NCBI GenBank assembly: GCA_944377745.1
Contig: CALWFV010000025.1
Location: forward strand, 1 to 48,227
Origin: an uncultured Mediterraneibacter sp.
GTDB lineage: Bacteria; Bacillota; Clostridia; Lachnospirales; Lachnospiraceae
Reading direction: 5' to 3'
DNA: 48,227 nt
Shown: positions 48,114 to 48,227 of the stretch, piece after piece
Position numbering within the stretch: position 1 is the stretch's first letter
Layout: each line of letters begins with the position of its first letter
The notes under the pieces: generated by a model
Seen by the model: only the letters and a program-made list of their open reading frames with translations
What the model was told of the DNA's origin: nothing
Database searches by the model: none
Translations under genes and position numbers: made by a program

Positions 48114-48227
48114 GAAAGAATGCTGTCCCCTATTAGTTTGCCTCTCCCTGCGTTACTTTTCACACCCACGCCAGCTATAAGATTCTTTATTCAATCTGCT
48201 GAAAATGAAAAAAATTTTATCCACAGT

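Noticed and set aside
48217-48225. TTATCCACA at the right edge, an exact DnaA box
   Set aside because: Only one copy is visible; a given 9-mer is expected roughly 0.4 times in a window this size on both strands, so it is no evidence for an origin.

Overview
The window looks like a chromosomal segment of a gut Firmicute of the Lachnospiraceae type (Mediterraneibacter, Dorea, Coprococcus or Blautia relatives). The reasons are consensus sigma-A promoters with 17-bp spacers, strong AGGAGG ribosome sites, anaerobic cobalamin genes, BlaI/M56 and BceAB-like modules, and Rpn-family nuclease genes with EGRA-type tails. This placement is inference from gene content and was not checked against a database. 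No phage, CRISPR array, tRNA or complete rRNA gene is visible. The left edge carries three tandem rRNA-type promoters that fire leftward out of the window.

Layout, left to right. 1-390: stable-RNA promoters and leader. 512-2415: BlaI-type repressor and M56 metalloprotease with a nested operator. 2440-7445: cobalt/cobalamin operon on the minus strand (cobO, cobalamin riboswitch, cbiMNQO, cbiK, histidine phosphatase). 7605-12805: BceAB-like ABC transporter plus NarL-type two-component pair, split by a structured intergenic element. 12815-14748: cobK translationally coupled to an Rpn-family gene. 15066-16949: attenuator-led amt-glnK. 17217-20730: ECF sigma / membrane protein / ABC ATPase / permease cassette. 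20989-22577: Lrp-type regulator and cbiG. 22869-24230: MATE exporter. 24184-32660: six-gene minus-strand run encoding EAL phosphodiesterase, GGDEF cyclase, two glycosyltransferases (one with a C-terminal PilZ domain), a polytopic membrane protein and a GH18 hydrolase. 32769-36907: MarR plus heterodimeric ABC exporter. 37071-40432: second copy of the sigma/membrane/ABC cassette. 40671-41203: broken Rpn-family gene. 41508-42852: Fur-box-led di-heme membrane protein, 8Fe-8S ferredoxin and NapH-like protein. 42898-47311: FtsX-type ABC transporter and a histidine kinase without a response regulator. 47337-48113: small protein plus GNAT toxin-like pseudogene.

Three things stand out. First, the 24-33 kb block is a self-contained cyclic-di-GMP controlled polysaccharide system with its own cyclase, phosphodiesterase and PilZ receptor. 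Second, a family of structured intergenic elements (8396-8591, 16966-17202, 22605-22766) has different sequences but the same architecture: a long hairpin followed by a second hairpin whose stem carries an AUGAG/CGAAU tandem G-A motif. Third, two paralogous ECF sigma/ABC cassettes lie only 17 kb apart.

Cobalamin genes are scattered over 20 kb and separated by transport and regulatory cassettes. Much of the rest is envelope-stress and drug-efflux machinery, each unit next to its own sensor or regulator.
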